DNA of 64,000 nt. Origin: Norana najaformis. Its lineage: Eukaryota; Annelida; Clitellata; Crassiclitellata; Hormogastridae. Both the position numbers and the translations under genes were made by a program. The stretch covers positions 17,506,049 through 17,570,048 of the forward strand of contig OZ029914.1 in assembly GCA_964023275.1 (NCBI GenBank). Reading direction: 5' to 3'. Within the stretch, counting starts at the first letter, position 1; every line of letters starts with the position of its first letter. Shown piece by piece: positions 10,684 to 20,601 of the stretch. Below the pieces are notes generated by a model, which did not search any database, had not been told where the DNA came from, and was given only the letters and a program-made list of their open reading frames with translations.

Positions 10684-11765
10684 TTCGCAAACATTAGAGT
10701 GATAGTTCATTATTTAAATTCTGATCATATATCTTTATAATTAAATTGACCTTCAGATTCAGATTTATTAGCTCTACACGCGTAGCGATGCTTTAAACTA
10801 ACACTAACTACTAGCAGTTTTCAGTGCTTTTAATCCAACTTTACAGAAATGTTGTAGAACTACTTAAAATGATATTTAAAAATGAAGTATTATTATCATT
10901 ACTATACTTTGAGGTTTGCTAGATTTCAATGCAATGCAATTTCGCCCGTCTCAGTTAGTATAATAACTGACGCGTCCATAATGGGTCGTTTTCCATACTT
11001 GTGCTAGAGCTGGGTTTCATTTAAAGCAAAGTCCTTGACAGGTTGAATAAAGAACACCGATATTGGTTACCTGCATAATAGAGACCACTAGTGTAGTTTT
11101 ATGCCAGGCGAGAAAATATTAATGTTTTTCTATAGCGACTGTATGTCCTTATCCCTGCTAATTTTTTAATGAATTTCTCGGGTGAGATCCTTCACCAACG
11201 CTGCCTCGCCATTTAAAAAGATTGAATTACCTGAACAAAATACGACAAACAGATTTATAAAACAAGAACGCTGTTTAATATCCCGAGTAAGAAGTAGCCA
11301 GCAATGCAGAATGCGTAATGTTACTTCCGAAATGTTACAACAGTATTATAAGAATGAATTATATCGAGGTCATAGCTTGTTGTCTTTTTATTCGGCTTTA
11401 TAGTCGAGCATGTGAACAGGAAACCGCTGTCGGAAATACCATTGTGTCACTTGTACTTTCTCAATTGCTGCCCAAATTTAAAACCACTGCATTACTGTAG
11501 CGGTCAGTTTCAGCTGCCTATGCTTCATCGCGGGGTCCATCAATATTTCCCCGCATTGCAAGATGGTTTTCCTCCGACGCAATGTGATGTTATGTATTAC
11601 AAGAATCTATATAGCGCGAGATTTCATCAGGTGTGCCTAAATGAGTGATCTTGTATGGTTAGTAGCACAGCACGATGTCTTCAGATTTTATTAAGATAAA
11701 TGGGAATATAGTCCTATATCAGGTACAGACTATCCAACGTATATATATATATGATATATATACAA
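10684..11765 (-). repeat. Upstream block of RING-NHL unit 2, distal part
   Basis: It resumes the conserved upstream block ('tgctttaaactaacact', 'actagcag') and the far block with 'gaacaaaatacgacaaa', 'aatatcccga' and 'tgtgcctaaatgagtgat'. The same far block occurs at 22735-23110 and 41845-42225. It ends in a TA-rich run at about 11739-11765. Small plus-strand frames at 11182-11648 are not preserved in the sister blocks. Confidence 0.6.
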
Positions 11766-12059
11766 TACTCGCTGAATTGACAAGCAATTAAAAATAAAAT
11801 GCAGTGTTGCTTGAAGTAAAACTAACTCTAAACTCTACTTACTTAAATTTTTTAGAATCCATCTACAAGAATGTGAAATGCTTCTCCTACATCTTCCGCT
11901 AACATGGCTGCAAGCGGAAATACATGTTTGTTTTACTTCAGATTTTAATTATTATTTAGAAGGATAAGTTTTAATTTACTTAAGCAAAATCGCTGATAGG
12001 TATATTCGCTTAAGTACTGGAGGTTAGCTTAACTTTTCTTTTACTTAGGTACTTTGGTC

Positions 12060-12800
12060 AGGTAATTTGAACTAAGTGCAAATGTACGTGTGTAGCGCTA
12101 AATTAAGACGAACGAGAGAACTAAAAAAGCAAATTAATTTGCAAAGAAAAACTTTCACTGAATTGCCAACTTTAATCATTATATTTTTAATGTCAGTGTA
12201 GCAAATTAAATACAAAGTTGAGAGTAGACTGTATTAAGTAGTCCGTTCATCAATTTCACCTTCATTAGAAAGTGTGGCTACTGTTGGTGAAAGAAGTTTT
12301 GTTACCATGGTTATATGAGTTCCAACACTGAGATTACTTGGCGAATTTGGTTAGATAAGGGAATCATCAATAAAACAGGCAACAGAGTTCTTAAAAGGGA
12401 ACTGGCTGCAGCACTTATACATACTTTAAACATTATATCCTGATTAGCCAAATTTTATAATAATGAGTCATGAATGAATTCTGATAGACCGAATTAATCC
12501 AAATTACACCGAACAATAACAATCAATGACAACAAGCAACACCAAGCATATACCATTGTTATAATACCGTTAAACATTAAACATTCAATGCTCGTTAATA
12601 TTTTTCTTCGCCCGACAGTTGTTACACGTCGAAATACAAACACATATCAAGTGTTAAATTACGTACAAAATTAAATACACGAGCATCACTCGTAAACATG
12701 TAGACAGTGTGAACGAAATTTGGGTACTTTGTTCTGTATATTGTATCAAAGGTTTTCATGTCTGCATTTAGTTACAATAGTTCATTCATTCTGAAACATT
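12060..12800 (-). repeat. 3' flank block of RING-NHL unit 3
   Basis: Homologous to the other 3' flanks ('cgtgtgtagcgctaaattaa', 'gaaagaagttttgttaccatgg', 'ctgattagccaaattttat'). About 290 bases before it (11766-12059) carry no recognised feature. Confidence 0.65.
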
Positions 12801-13370
12801 TCAAGCATCGAATATATGCACTTTTCCATCCTCCTGACCCACGTACATCCTTCCAGTCTTGGAATGCTGACAGACGTGACGTGGATAGGTAATTCCATTG
12901 GCGATCAGATGGCGAACCAACTTAAGGTCTTCTGTCAGCAGCTGAATCCGGTGGTTGTAATAGTCGACCACGAGAATCAATCCATCTTCATCCTGAGTCA
13001 TCGACAGGGGTCTATTCATCTCCTGCCCGCCACTTCCGCCTCCTGAACCTCTTCCATAGAAAGAATTCTTCCATTTTGATGATGGTGTCAGAATGGAATG
13101 ACGTGGAATCTCCAAATTTGGAAGTTCAACCTTTCGTATCCTCGTAAATTCAGATCCACTTGGCTGGTAGATATAGATCCATCCTTTCTTGACAAAGACT
13201 TTGGCAGGAGTGGCACAGGTGATCAACACTTGTTGAGTCTTCTGTGAAACTGAAACCGAAAGGCTGTACGTTAAGAATTGCAACCGGGTCTTCCTGTTTC
13301 CTTTCTTTTCCTTTCTGGTATCTGTATCTCCACAGCCGCCCACCAAACATTTTATGCCAGTCGATAATGT
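12801..13370 (-). pseudogene. RING-NHL pseudogene, copy NHL-3 (RING half deleted)
   Basis: This copy keeps only the propeller half. Homology begins at the DWHKMFGGRLWRY region (about 13330-13370) and there joins directly to the upstream block, so the start codon, the whole RING and the first propeller part (roughly 470 bp) were removed by one deletion. Inside, two bases are missing near 13255, shifting the frame. A segment matching FIVCHGW...DDETGQ is deleted near 13065. The final codons end early because an Arg codon (CGA) became TGA. The remainder still reads well (RHSILTPSSK, VVDYYNHRIQLL), suggesting fairly recent loss. It is host-derived and non-functional as an E3 ligase. Confidence 0.85.
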
Positions 13371-13799
13371 TAAGTAATCTTTTATTAAAGTCCACAATTT
13401 TCAGCGTATGCGACATTCACACAGAATTAACAGAGTGGTGTAAAAAGAGCTAAAATAACCCTCCTATTGATTAAATTAAAATAACTTTAAACTGCTGTCA
13501 AGAATAAAGATAAATCAAGTGACACATGACATAAAATAAATAGTAGAATAAAAAACTGCAAAGAATAAAGCAGTCTAAGATACAGAACACCATTGATAAA
13601 GTATCTGCTATCAATTTCACTTTTATTATTTTTACAAATCTGATATTATTACTTACACGATATTAAATCATTTTGATATTTTAAATTAATGGGAGGCCTA
13701 ATATGATTTAACAAGCTAACTGCTAACCCTGTTTGCTAATACAGTTTGTTACAGTCACTCTTCTGTTGCTTCTAACATTTGATTACCTTCGTGTGATTA
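13371..13799 (-). repeat. Upstream block of RING-NHL unit 3
   Basis: Homologous to the other upstream blocks ('ttttattaaagtccaca', 'ataaagataaatca', 'gcagtctaagata', 'gaggcctaatatgattta'). It is interrupted at 13800 by a DNA transposon inserted at a TA. The comparable uninserted place in unit 4 reads about 'cgtctgatagatga' (22148-22162). Confidence 0.65.
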
Positions 13800-13960
13800 C
13801 ACTGGCCAACAGAAAAAAAATGTTTTTCTTGTTGCCTTCGGTTTTAGACCTGTTCTTGGGGTAATTTTGGGCGCTGATTCAGAAAATGTCATTGGATTGA
13901 GTGCATCAGGTCTAGTTTCTGAGATATCGTCGATTTTGTAAAGAAAACCCAGTCCACTCT
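13800..13960. repeat. Left terminal inverted repeat of the 4.6-kb DNA transposon
   Basis: It pairs with about 18215-18376 in inverted orientation. The terminal 12 bases match exactly and the inner part is diverged and gapped. Its inner 55 bases (13910-13964) recur in direct orientation at 15862-15915. Confidence 0.8.
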
Positions 13961-13964
13961 TTAA

Positions 13965-15861
13965 CCCTTAACTGACGAGAGAAATTTTTCCGCCTAGGCC
14001 CTGACGACGAGCGATTTTTACCGGAGAACGCCTATTAATTAAATAGTTTTCAACTTGTTGTATCTCAGTCAGTTCTTGACCTACAGACATGAGGTTACCA
14101 TCAATCTTTAGCATTTTATCTCCTCTTCCCATCCATTCGTCTAGTTTTTGATACAAAAAATTTTGGGGTACCCAAAGTTGCCCCAAACCGTACCCCACCC
14201 CATGTTTAAAACTTTTTTCATGTTCAGGCTCCTATGGAAAATAAATTTCAGTGACAACATATGTAGTGTCAGCACAAAAATCGTGCAGAAATCAATACCA
14301 GACAAAACCTCACAAGAATTTTGAAAATATTTTCATAAATGAAGGAGATACAGTATTTTTAGTATGTAAGATGAAGTCGTACAATTTGAAGGAAATATAA
14401 GAAAACACCTGAAAAGTAAGAAATGTCTAACTTATCAGATCTTGGTCATTCTTTGACACACAGACTTGAGGTTAATATCATTCTTTAGCATTTTATTTCC
14501 TCTTTCAAACCATGTTTCCAGTTTTTGAGAAAAATCTTTGGAGGTACCCATAGTTGCCCCAAACTGTACCCACCCCATTTGAAAACTTTTTTCATGTTCA
14601 AACCCCTATAGAAAACATTTTCAGCAACAACTCATGTAATGTCAGCACATGAACTGTGCAGCAATTAATATCAGACAAAACCTCCAAAAAGTTTGAAAAT
14701 ATTTTCATAAATGAAGGAGATATAATATTTTTAGTATGCAGACAGTAGTCGTACCAGAGGAGTAACAAGAAATGCCTAAAAAGTAAGAAATTTTTAACTT
14801 ATCAGATCTTGGTAATTTTTGGCATACAGACTTGAGGTTAACATCATTCTTTAGCTTTTTATCTACTCTTTCAATCCTTCTGTCCAGTTTTTGATAGAAA
14901 AATTTTGGGGCACTCATGTTGCCTACTCACCCTATCACCTCCCAAACACATACATAGTAATACAACCACGACATCAAAAACACTGCAGCATGCACACCAA
15001 CAGGACAACAGTAACATTACAACAAGCCAGGCACACAGAGAGGCAAACACACTGAAGTTTGTTTCCTTTTCAAATATTTGGTAGCTCTCAAAAGGGCCAT
15101 TTTTATGAATGCCGGAGTGCACTGGATGGTCACCTTGAATATGGATGAAGCTCCTGAATCGACTCCTCTTTCTCAATAGACTGCACTGAACAGTTCTAAG
15201 AGGACAATTTAGAATGGAAATTTTAAAATTTGTATCGATGTGCTATATTGCTTACCTTCCTTACACTCCACAGAACCACTATCTGATTTTGCTCGTTGCA
15301 AATGTGGAAGCATAAAACTTTGCACAAAGCAACTTTACATGCTTCACATTCATATTGAGCCTTCTTGGGGCAGCCTTTGGGATTCTTGATCTTGTTCTCT
15401 AAAATAAGATGCTAGAGGAGAAGTAGGTTTCCATTTTATTCTGTGGGGTTTACCTGCCTTCTGTGCATTTGACCTACTCTACTCACCATGCAGGCCTGGT
15501 CTGTTCAACTAGCACATCAAAAAAGCTTATCCAAAAGCAGTTAGAAAAATTTCAAAAATGGTGCATCAAGGGCTGGTCTGCCACAGACGCTTGTAAATGG
15601 CACAGTTAGGGGTCAAATGGGAAAATTAGCTACTTGTTCAGTCCTGTCTATCACGCCCAAGTCATCCGCCTGACCCAGTTTGACGGTCCGCTAGCATGTA
15701 TACGTAGCCGTCTAATTCGGTGTCGATGTCAGAATGTTCTCTAGCAAAAACCACTTTATCTTCTTCGCTGGTAGCAAAAGACAGGTTTTTATTGTCAGAT
15801 GAGTCAAAACTGTCATCATCTGATGCAAATTCATCAAGAATTTGCCGAATTTCGTCGTCAG
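13965..15861 (-). mobile_element. piggyBac-like element remnant nested in the transposon's left arm
   Basis: The left end abuts a TTAA (13961-13964) and starts CCCTTAACTGACGAG, in keeping with piggyBac ends. On the minus strand, 15640-15860 encodes an acidic piggyBac-type N terminus (DDEIRQILDEFASDDD...). Then 15280-15420 encodes the C-terminal cysteine-rich tail (YECEACKVALCKVLCF). The catalytic core that should lie between them is absent, so the element is internally deleted and non-autonomous. No opposite terminal repeat with TTAA was found; the right boundary instead abuts a copy of the host transposon's TIR. Confidence 0.72.
14055..14915. repeat. Tandem repeat, unit ~370 bp, about 2.3 copies
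   Basis: Three successive copies begin near 14061, 14434 and 14798. Each contains a 'tatc...acagacttgaggtta' start, an 'agcattttat' stretch, a 'cagtttttgata.aaaa.ttttgggg' stretch, 'gttgccccaaac' and 'gaaaatattttcataaatgaaggagata'. The third copy is cut after about 120 bp. It lies within the piggyBac remnant. Confidence 0.88.
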
Positions 15862-15915
15862 TCTAGTTTCTCAGATATCGTCGATTTTGTAAAGAAAACC
15901 CAGTCCACTCTTTAA
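15862..15915. repeat. Second copy of the inner left-TIR segment
   Basis: It repeats 13910-13964 ('gtctagtttct.agatatcg ... cccagtccactctttaa') almost exactly in direct orientation, so the piggyBac remnant is bracketed by about 54-bp direct copies of the host element's own sequence. Confidence 0.85.
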
Positions 15916-16356
15916 ACGATGTCTTTGGCAAAACTAAAATGTCATAATAAGCTTTATTTATGGCTAATTATAATTCTTGCTGATTCATATAATGCCTACA
16001 TCCTTATAATGTAAAATCAGCATATCTTGCCGCGTGCTGAGATATTGCTGATTCAACGAAATAACTATTCCGTAGCCTACAGCTTACTCAGCACTAAATT
16101 CATGGCCTCATTTAGAATTTATCTGTGCTTATACAGCGTTTCACGGTTTCGAACTATGTAAATAGATTATGCTGAAGTCAGCATTTATAGCCTATATAAA
16201 CCGCCTCCTGAAAGCTAGAGCAGCCGCAGTCGTCTTAGGGCATATTAAGAGTTGGTCGCAAGAACAATCTGTGAATGTGAGCATTAAATAACTACATGTT
16301 CTTACTATTTTTTAGGTTAGTCATTTAATTCCTCAGATGCGAACATCCTTAAGGTT

Positions 16357-18060
16357 ATGGCTATTTCCAGACGGAACTGCATTAACCAACCAGACATATT
16401 CTGCTACATTTGTGGGGAATACACACTAAAAGCAAACAGGAAACCGATTTCTGAGTTTGTAAAAAGAGCATATGTAGGTTATTTTGGTGTCAAACTTGGA
16501 GATCAAGATAAGCAATGGGCTCCTCATACAGTATGCAAAACTTGTATTGAACAATTGCGCCACTGGACAATTGGAAAGAGAAGCTGCCTGAAATTTGGTG
16601 TACCGATGGTTTGGAGGGAACAGATAAACCACTTGGACGACTGTTACTTTTGTATGGTTAATATCATAGGCATCAATCGAAATAATCGTCACAAGTTGTC
16701 TTACCCTGATATACCTTCAGCCAGGAGACCTGTTCCGCATTCGGATATTGTACCAGTTCCACCTTTTCGCGAACTACCTCAGCTCTCAGACGATGACACT
16801 TGCATGTCCAATATCGGACAAGATGACGAAAGTGAAGAAAGTGGGGGCAGTGACAGTGATTTCCAATCAACTTCACACAGTGAACGTTTTGACCAAAAAG
16901 AGTTGAGTGATCTGATCAGGGACTTAAATCTTTCCAAAGAGTCCTCTGAATTGCTTGCGTCCAGACTAAAGGAAAAGAATGCACTTCAGCCTGGAACGAA
17001 AATTACAATTTATAGAAACAGAGAAAAGGATTTGCTGCCATTCTTTACCGAAGACAACAACCTAGTATTCTGTAATGACATCAGCAACTTATTGAAGAAA
17101 ATTGGTCTGTCGGATTACAGCCCAGATGAGTGGCGTCTTTTTATCGACAGTTCAAAACGTAGTCTGAAATGTGTGCTTTTAAATAACGGCAACAAATTTG
17201 GTTCTATTCCAATCGGTCACTCCACCAGGATGAAAGAAGATTACAATGCCATCTCTTTAGTACTGGAAAAGATAAAATACAAAGGACATCAATGGGTAAT
17301 TTGTGTAGACTTGAAGATGGTAAATTTCCTCCTTGGTCAACAAAGTGGCTACACAAAGTATCCCTGCTTTTTGTGTATTTGGGAGAGTAGAGCCAAGCAT
17401 GAACATTGGACAAGAAAAGATTGGCCTTCGAGGAAAGACATGGTGGTTGGAGCTGAAAATGTAATCAAGGAATCTTTGGTGGCACGAGATAGGATCATAC
17501 TGCCACCACTACATATAAAGCTAGGCCTGATGAAACAATTTGTCAGGGCTTTGAATAAAGAAGGTTCATGCTTCGAATACATAGTACACAAGTTACCAGG
17601 AATTACAATGGAAAAATTGAAGGCTGGAATCTTCGATGGTCCACAGATCAGGCAACTTATGAATGACCCACTTTTCATACCATCAATGAATGAAATCGAA
17701 TCTTGTGCCTGGTCTTCCTTTGTTCTTGTAACTAAAAATTTTCTTGGCAACAAGAAGGCAGACAATTATGCACAACTAGTAGAGGATATGCTTCTTCATT
17801 TCAACAAGCTTGGCTGCAACATGAGCATTAAAGTCCATTATCTCCACAGTCACTTAGATCGCTTTCCAGAGAATCTTGGTGACTTCAGCGAAGAGCAAGG
17901 TGAAAGATTTCACCAAGACATCAAAACAATGGAAAATCGATATCAAGGAAGATGGGATGCACACATGATGGCAGACTATTGCTGGAATATTATGCGCGAT
18001 TGTTCCGGCAGATGCCACACTCGGAAATCGTACAAAAGGAGCTTCTTCGGTGTCGAATGA
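16357..18060 (+). CDS. Putative transposase (567 aa), family usually annotated as uncharacterized
   Basis: This uninterrupted ORF sits inside a TIR-bounded element. The N-terminal region carries paired cysteines (CYIC near residue 16; HTVCKTC near 57; CYFC near 96), likely a zinc-binding DNA-contact module. An acidic Ser-rich linker follows at about 145-175. The rest (about 220-555) holds conserved-looking blocks: EWRLFIDSSKRSLK, HQWVICVDLKMV, YPCFLCIWESRAK, LPPLHIKLGLMKQF and ENLGDFSEEQGERFHQD. The acidic residues in FIDSS, CVDLK and EQGERFHQD are candidates for an RNase H-like DD(E/D) catalytic triad; this is inference. From memory, relatives are scattered in high copy in cnidarian, arthropod and mollusc gene sets as uncharacterized proteins. 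The TIR context argues for transposase rather than host gene. Confidence 0.8.
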   Translation: MAISRRNCINQPDIFCYICGEYTLKANRKPISEFVKRAYVGYFGVKLGDQDKQWAPHTVCKTCIEQLRHWTIGKRSCLKFGVPMVWREQINHLDDCYFCMVNIIGINRNNRHKLSYPDIPSARRPVPHSDIVPVPPFRELPQLSDDDTCMSNIGQDDESEESGGSDSDFQSTSHSERFDQKELSDLIRDLNLSKESSELLASRLKEKNALQPGTKITIYRNREKDLLPFFTEDNNLVFCNDISNLLKKIGLSDYSPDEWRLFIDSSKRSLKCVLLNNGNKFGSIPIGHSTRMKEDYNAISLVLEKIKYKGHQWVICVDLKMVNFLLGQQSGYTKYPCFLCIWESRAKHEHWTRKDWPSRKDMVVGAENVIKESLVARDRIILPPLHIKLGLMKQFVRALNKEGSCFEYIVHKLPGITMEKLKAGIFDGPQIRQLMNDPLFIPSMNEIESCAWSSFVLVTKNFLGNKKADNYAQLVEDMLLHFNKLGCNMSIKVHYLHSHLDRFPENLGDFSEEQGERFHQDIKTMENRYQGRWDAHMMADYCWNIMRDCSGRCHTRKSYKRSFFGVE

Positions 18061-18214
18061 CTTGAAATTTTTATAACAAACTTGTTCTGTTTGGTATCAT
18101 ATAAGTACAGTTTCAGGTACTACCATTTTCTTTTAAGTATTTGTATTATTATGTTTATTTAGTGTATCACATAATAAATTGAGCACTACATAATTATAGC
18201 TATAGCCTTATGTT

Positions 18215-18376
18215 TTATGGGCGAGCAGAGGCAAGGACTGGTATATGGCATAATGTTCTATATCTCCCAAACTAGACCTGCTGGGAGAAAACTGGTGCCT
18301 TTTCTGGAATCAGCAGGTCAAATATACCCAGAAACAGTTCTAACATTTGAGGCAACAAATTATGTGTTGGCCAGTG
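18215..18376. repeat. Right terminal inverted repeat of the 4.6-kb DNA transposon
   Basis: Inverted match to 13800-13960. The small plus-strand frame at 18217-18408 lies across it and is not a gene. Confidence 0.8.
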
Positions 18377-19060
18377 TAATAATAGTACGATTAGTTGTGA
18401 TGAATTAGTATCTAAATTCTGAACACTCTAAAAGCTATGTCTACCAACAGCAGAAAATACTTTGGCTAGGGATCTTTGATAAGAAAAATGAATTGTCTTA
18501 TAATAACACACAGTCACCGCTCTCTATTACCCGAGAATTTCCGCTTGTAAATAGTCTAGCCATAATATTTTCCACGGCTTAGGCACTTTTAAAAATAGTA
18601 ACACCCACTTGTTGGCTGTCCTAGTCCATGCAAACTGTCGCACTATTAACGCATCGTATAGCAATTTTGTTCTTGACCTCTTGTCTCAAGCTCTCCATCA
18701 TTTTAGTCGTCTCACAATGGCATCGCCACTTACATGCATAGCTAAGCTTATTTACACTGGCTACAGCTAAATAGCATTAAGTGAAACCAATTAGCATAAC
18801 ATCTTCTAAGTGCATAATTTACCGACTTGTCCACGTGCCATATAGGCCTAGTTCACTGTCAACATTGCGGTGTGTGCCTGTAATAAATTATTACATAATA
18901 GCTGTTATAAAATGTCTTTTTCTGCGTAAGGTTTAGTGTTCCTTTTACCCTTACAGTTCATTGCTAGAAGTCCATAATAAACTGATTGTAAGCGAAGGCC
19001 TTGCTTTTCATTACTATGCAGGTAAATATGTTTCTTCGTGCTCTACCGCATATAAGGCGA
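18377..19060. other. Unassigned stretch right of the DNA transposon
   Basis: No coding region and no confident match to the RING-NHL upstream blocks. AT-rich. Confidence 0.4.
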
Positions 19061-19075
19061 CCGTACACGGAACAG

Positions 19076-19180
19076 ATCCGACCCGACCCGACCCGACCCG
19101 ATTTGATCCGATCTGATTGGATTTGATTATTATCATTATCATAATTATTATAATTATATGATATTATGATTATTTCAATT
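19076..19180. repeat. Low-complexity patch: (CGACC)n followed by ATT/TAT-rich run
   Basis: About four 'gaccc' steps at 19078-19100, then 'gatttgatccgatctgattgg', then a run of attat/ataat repeats to about 19180. Confidence 0.75.
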
Positions 19181-19404
19181 ATTAGGCCCATATATAATAT
19201 TTATAATAATTGTTTATAATTCTTTTAAACTTAGCATTATCGTAATCGCGTGACGTCACGTGAGAAGGAGGTCCCTCGTATGCGCCCACTTTATCTGGAT
19301 CAGTTGGGTTCAGTCGGGAGTCAGTCAACCGACTGGGTATCCTACACCGAACCAATTCGAACCGATTAGACCGAAAAATTCTGAACATGTTCAGGCTGAC
19401 CATT

Positions 19405-19620
19405 TCTGAAGTCTCTTCTTGTGTCATTTTGTTCTCAACTGAAGACTTACCTTTTCAGGTGGCTTATCCATCGTAAGCTGCCTCTCTGTTTCAGTGGACT
19501 GGCTATCTGGATATTTACCTGACTGTGGCTTGAATTTGAAGTGCCTTCGGTTGATGCCTTGTGCATTAGACACGGGTACTACAGAAGTGTCTAATTAATA
19601 ATAATAGACATCGATTGTTC
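19405..19620 (+). mobile_element. 3' end fragment of the L2/CR1-group LINE
   Basis: It matches the 3' end of the LINE at 9105-10683 ('cattttgtt.tcaact', 'gatatt.acctga', 'ggttg.tgccttgtgcatta', 'agacac'). Only the 3' terminal 200 bases or so are present, which is a typical 5' truncation. Confidence 0.75.
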
Positions 19621-20169
19621 CCGAATGAAGTTTTTCATTTTTATATACCGAACCGATCCGATCATAAGGTATACAGCAGACGACTGAATATTTGACGAGT
19701 AGGTAATTATTCACCACCTCAGCCGTTTCTCTAATTGGTTTTCAGCTCATCAAGGGCCTTCTTATAGCGCCTTCTGGCGCTTATCTCAATATCACGCAGT
19801 CTTTATGCTGCTTGTGTGCCGCCACACGGCTGGCATAACCGAGTCATGGAATGCGTGCCTACACCACATCCGCGGCATGGCACGGCTAGGACGGAGTCAC
19901 GCCTAAGACTGGCTCTGTGCTGCCCACAGTGCTAGTAAACCATCGCTTGACGCATGTTGCCGTCTCTCCAAACAAGCGTCATGCACATTCATTTTTTCCA
20001 ATCATTCTGGAGATGTGATATGCCTCAGATATGCACATGCCTGTAATTGTCTAAATGGAACGCGGCGAGGGCTGTGTTTGCGCTGTGTCTGCCCCACATG
20101 CGGCAGACCAGCTGCGCTCGGTCCGCATGCGCGGGGGGACATCAAGTGCAAACTGCGCTCAAAGCCTCA
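19621..20169. other. Unassigned, GC-richer stretch
   Basis: It is locally GC-richer than the surroundings (about 19790-20160), but no gene, tRNA or known repeat was recognised. The 71-codon frame at 20015-20230 has no recognisable features. Confidence 0.4.
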
Positions 20170-20601
20170 TATTACATCTACTACGGGAACCATCAATAAA
20201 ACAGGTAAAAGGGTTCTTGATATGAACTAGCTGCAGCACTTGTAAACACCTTAACATTTGATAAACGTTTGATTCTGATTAGCCAAGTGTTATAATATTG
20301 AATCATGAATGAACACTGATAGACCGAATGAGGCTAATTTACACATAACAATAACAATCAGTAGTCGATGACAACAAGCAACGCCAAGCATATAACACTG
20401 TTAGAGTACCGTTAAACATCAAATCTTCAACTAAATATCGATTCTCGTTAAAAAAACATTTCTTCGCCCGACAGTTTTTACACTTCGAAACATATTAAGT
20501 GCTAATTTCGTAAAAGATTAAATACACGAGAATCATTCGTAAACATGTTCTGTATATTGTATCAAAGGTTTTCATATCTGCATTTGGTTGGAATATTTCC
20601 T
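20170..20601 (-). repeat. 3' flank block of RING-NHL unit 4
   Basis: Homologous to 39127-39568 and the other flanks ('gggaaccatcaataaaacagg', 'ctgattagccaagtgttat', 'aaatatcgat'). It begins more abruptly than in units 2 and 5, marking the left limit of this duplicated block. Confidence 0.7.

Larger units (their letters stand above)
13800..18376 (+). mobile_element. DNA transposon with ~160-bp imperfect TIRs, TA target site and an intact 567-codon ORF
   Basis: The left end (TA|CACTGGCCAACA from 13800) and the right end (TGTTGGCCAGTG|TA to 18376) are perfect inverted repeats at the tips. Weaker inverted similarity continues for about 160 bp, for example 'ttgttgcct', 'ctgattc.gaaaa' and 'aggtctagttt.gagata' on both arms. 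The bases flanking the tips are TA on each side, consistent with a TA target duplication. Inside are a nested piggyBac remnant in the left arm and the ORF at 16357-18060. Superfamily not assigned. Apart from the nested insert it looks structurally whole. Confidence 0.85.

Noticed and set aside
11858-11892. 35-bp inverted match to 37783-37817
   Set aside because: Too short and isolated to call a repeat family or structure from this window alone.
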